From contig CAAGLJ010000084.1 in assembly GCA_900770785.1 (NCBI GenBank), positions 1 through 17,473 of the forward strand: a DNA stretch of 17,473 bases, given 5' to 3'. The notes beneath the pieces were generated by a model. That model was not told where the DNA came from, did not search any database, and worked only from the letters and a program-made list of their open reading frames with translations. Below are positions 16,939 through 17,473 of this stretch, one piece after another. How positions within the stretch are numbered: position 1 is the first letter of the stretch; every line of letters begins with the position of its first letter. The stretch is from Lachnospiraceae bacterium (GTDB taxonomy: Bacteria; Bacillota; Clostridia; Lachnospirales; Lachnospiraceae). Made by a program: the position numbers and the translations under genes.

Positions 16939-16968
16939 AAAAAAAGCAAGCTGTATTACACAACTTGC
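16939..16968 (-). terminator. Intrinsic terminator in the speA leader (attenuator)
   Basis: On the minus strand GCAAGUUGU and ACAGCUUGC pair over nine positions (one G-U) around a five-base loop GUAAU, followed directly by seven T residues (16945-16939). This is a standard Rho-independent terminator. It ends only 31 bases before the speA ATG, leaving no room for a promoter between, so it must lie in the leader of the operon. A perfect ten-base palindrome, AGGATATCCT (16969-16978), abuts its upstream side. Because its sequence also pairs with an upstream leader segment, I read it as a conditional terminator. Confidence 0.75.
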
Positions 16969-16980
16969 AGGATATCCTTA

Positions 16981-17025
16981 TCACATCACCTTTTTTAAAA
17001 GACAAACTTCGGGGGAATTCTCCAT
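16981..17025 (-). CDS. Possible 14-codon leader peptide
   Basis: ATG at 17025-17023 to TGA at 16983-16981 would encode MENSPEVCLLKKVM. A weak AGG lies six bases upstream of the ATG. The stop is just before the terminator hairpin, and the frame covers the segment 17009-17002 that competes for leader segment 1. Ribosome occupancy could therefore influence the terminator. It is short and could occur by chance. Confidence 0.2.
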   Translation of the reverse strand: MENSPEVCLLKKVM

Positions 17026-17139
17026 TTTAAGCCTGAACTTAAGGTGCAAAATTAAAAGGAATATATGGGGGACACAGAGTCTATATAGCAATAATACTTT
17101 TACTACTCTTTATTGACCGTTTCACAAGTTTGCGTAATA
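17002..17139 (-). promoter_or_regulatory. Predicted antiterminator/anti-antiterminator segments of the speA leader
   Basis: Leader segment 1 (17139-17125 in the RNA, UAUUACGCAAACUUG) is complementary to the terminator 5' arm and loop (16967-16954, CAAGUUGUGUAAUA). Together they form 14 pairs with one bulged A and one G-U, longer than the terminator stem. Segment 1 can instead pair through GCAAACUU (17133-17126) with AAGUUUGU (17009-17002), eight pairs including one G-U. Pairing with the terminator arm would prevent termination; pairing with 17009-17002 would release the terminator. About 155 bases lie between segment 1 and the terminator, enough for a ligand- or ribosome-sensing region. The pairings are read directly from sequence; the regulatory meaning is inferred. 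Confidence 0.6.
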
Positions 17140-17150
17140 GCCGCATTTCG

Positions 17151-17180
17151 GTTATAAAGTAACCAACTTATAAAATACAA
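17151..17180 (-). promoter_or_regulatory. Candidate promoter of the polyamine operon, with an operator-like palindrome
   Basis: On the minus strand TTGTAT (17180-17175) and TATAAC (17156-17151) are 18 bases apart; the -10 box matches 5 of 6 consensus bases, the -35 box only 3. Transcription would start near 17144, just before leader segment 1, giving a leader of about 237 bases. An alternative pair is TTGATT (17196-17191) with TATAAG (17172-17167). The palindrome GGTTA-5-TAACC (17150-17164) overlaps the first -10 box and could be a repressor site. Confidence 0.35.
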
Positions 17181-17473
17181 ATTTTCTTTCAATCAATAAG
17201 GCGGAAAACCGCCAATCGGCAGTGGACCCGGCTGTCCGTATGGCCTTGACTCCAGGGAGTGGTCCGTAATAATCGCTTGGAAGGACTCTGTTATCAAGAT
17301 TCATTCCGTTATTCAGACTAAAGCATTTTAAAACGTTTGTCAAGATGTATTGGACTTGAGTTTCCGCAGTTTTATCCACAACAGCATATTTTTTCATATG
17401 CTGCCATAAACAACTTTCTAAAAATGACCAAAATATAAGGAATCTCATTCCTTTTTGATGTAAAATAAAGTCA
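17181..17473. other. Right-edge stretch with hairpins and no convincing gene
   Basis: No gene is convincing here. A minus-strand frame (17448-17152, 98 codons) has no properly spaced ribosome site: AAGGA abuts its ATG, and an internal ATG at 17397 has none. Its C-terminal segment VKAIRTAGSTADWRF does look protein-like. Three small inverted repeats are clear: GGCGG-AAAA-CCGCC (17200-17213), CAGCATAT-6-ATATGCTG (17382-17403), and AAGGAA-TCTCA-TTCCTT followed by TTTG (about 17437-17456) on the plus strand. The first, read on the minus strand, is followed by TTATTGATT and could be a weak terminator upstream of the operon promoter. No adapter is visible at this end. Confidence 0.5.

Noticed and set aside
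16778..17005. Minus-strand 75-codon frame reading through the terminator into speA
   Set aside because: It runs out of frame with speA and spans the hairpin and T-tract; its Cys/Phe-rich sequence is an artefact of those bases.
16908..17144. T-box, lysine or other known riboswitch in the speA leader
   Set aside because: I see no T-box core motif or other consensus elements I can name. The leader is therefore reported only as an attenuator of unknown type.
17152..17448. 98-codon minus-strand gene at the right edge
   Set aside because: No properly spaced ribosome site before any ATG and internal hairpins; not supported enough to call as a gene, though noted in the regional entry.

Overview
The window looks like a complete contig from a gut-type Gram-positive anaerobe of the Lachnospiraceae/Clostridia. 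The reasons are AGGAGG-type ribosome sites, the AgrA/AgrC-like two-component pair, the clostridial style of the polyamine cluster and an RHS toxin with a phage-spike N-terminus. This assignment is inference from protein style; no rRNA or tRNA is present. The first 19 bases are Illumina adapter, so the left edge is an artificial end inside a gene.

Region 1 (1-7453, minus strand): a 2442-residue polymorphic toxin. It has a VgrG/phage-spike-like N-terminus, an OB-like domain, a hydrophobic helical block, an RHS/YD-repeat shell and an HNH-type nuclease tip. The first 30 codons of its probable immunity gene, perhaps SMI1/KNR4 (SUKH)-like, follow and are cut by the adapter.

Region 2 (7454-8702): a scar. 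It holds a 5'-truncated unassigned reading frame behind the toxin gene, an AT-rich stretch, the C-terminal part of an IS66-family transposase on the plus strand, and a short unassigned reading frame.

Region 3 (8703-10875, minus): a LytTR response regulator and a GHKL (AgrC-like) membrane sensor kinase, overlapping by 32 bp. No peptide-signal gene is visible.

Region 4 (10996-16907, minus): a five-gene polyamine operon in the order speA (arginine decarboxylase), speE (spermidine synthase-like), speB (agmatinase), a carboxy(nor)spermidine dehydrogenase and nspC (carboxy(nor)spermidine decarboxylase). Together they can take arginine to agmatine, putrescine, carboxyspermidine and spermidine using aspartate semialdehyde. 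The SpeE-like enzyme would need decarboxylated SAM, but no speD is present here.

Region 5 (16908-17473): the operon leader and upstream DNA. The most interesting signal is here. An intrinsic terminator sits about 30 nt before speA. Its 5' arm is complementary, over 14 pairs with one bulge, to a segment near the predicted 5' end of the leader. That segment can alternatively pair with a third segment inside a possible 14-codon leader peptide. This is the layout of a transcription attenuator for polyamine synthesis, and I do not recognise it as a known riboswitch class.
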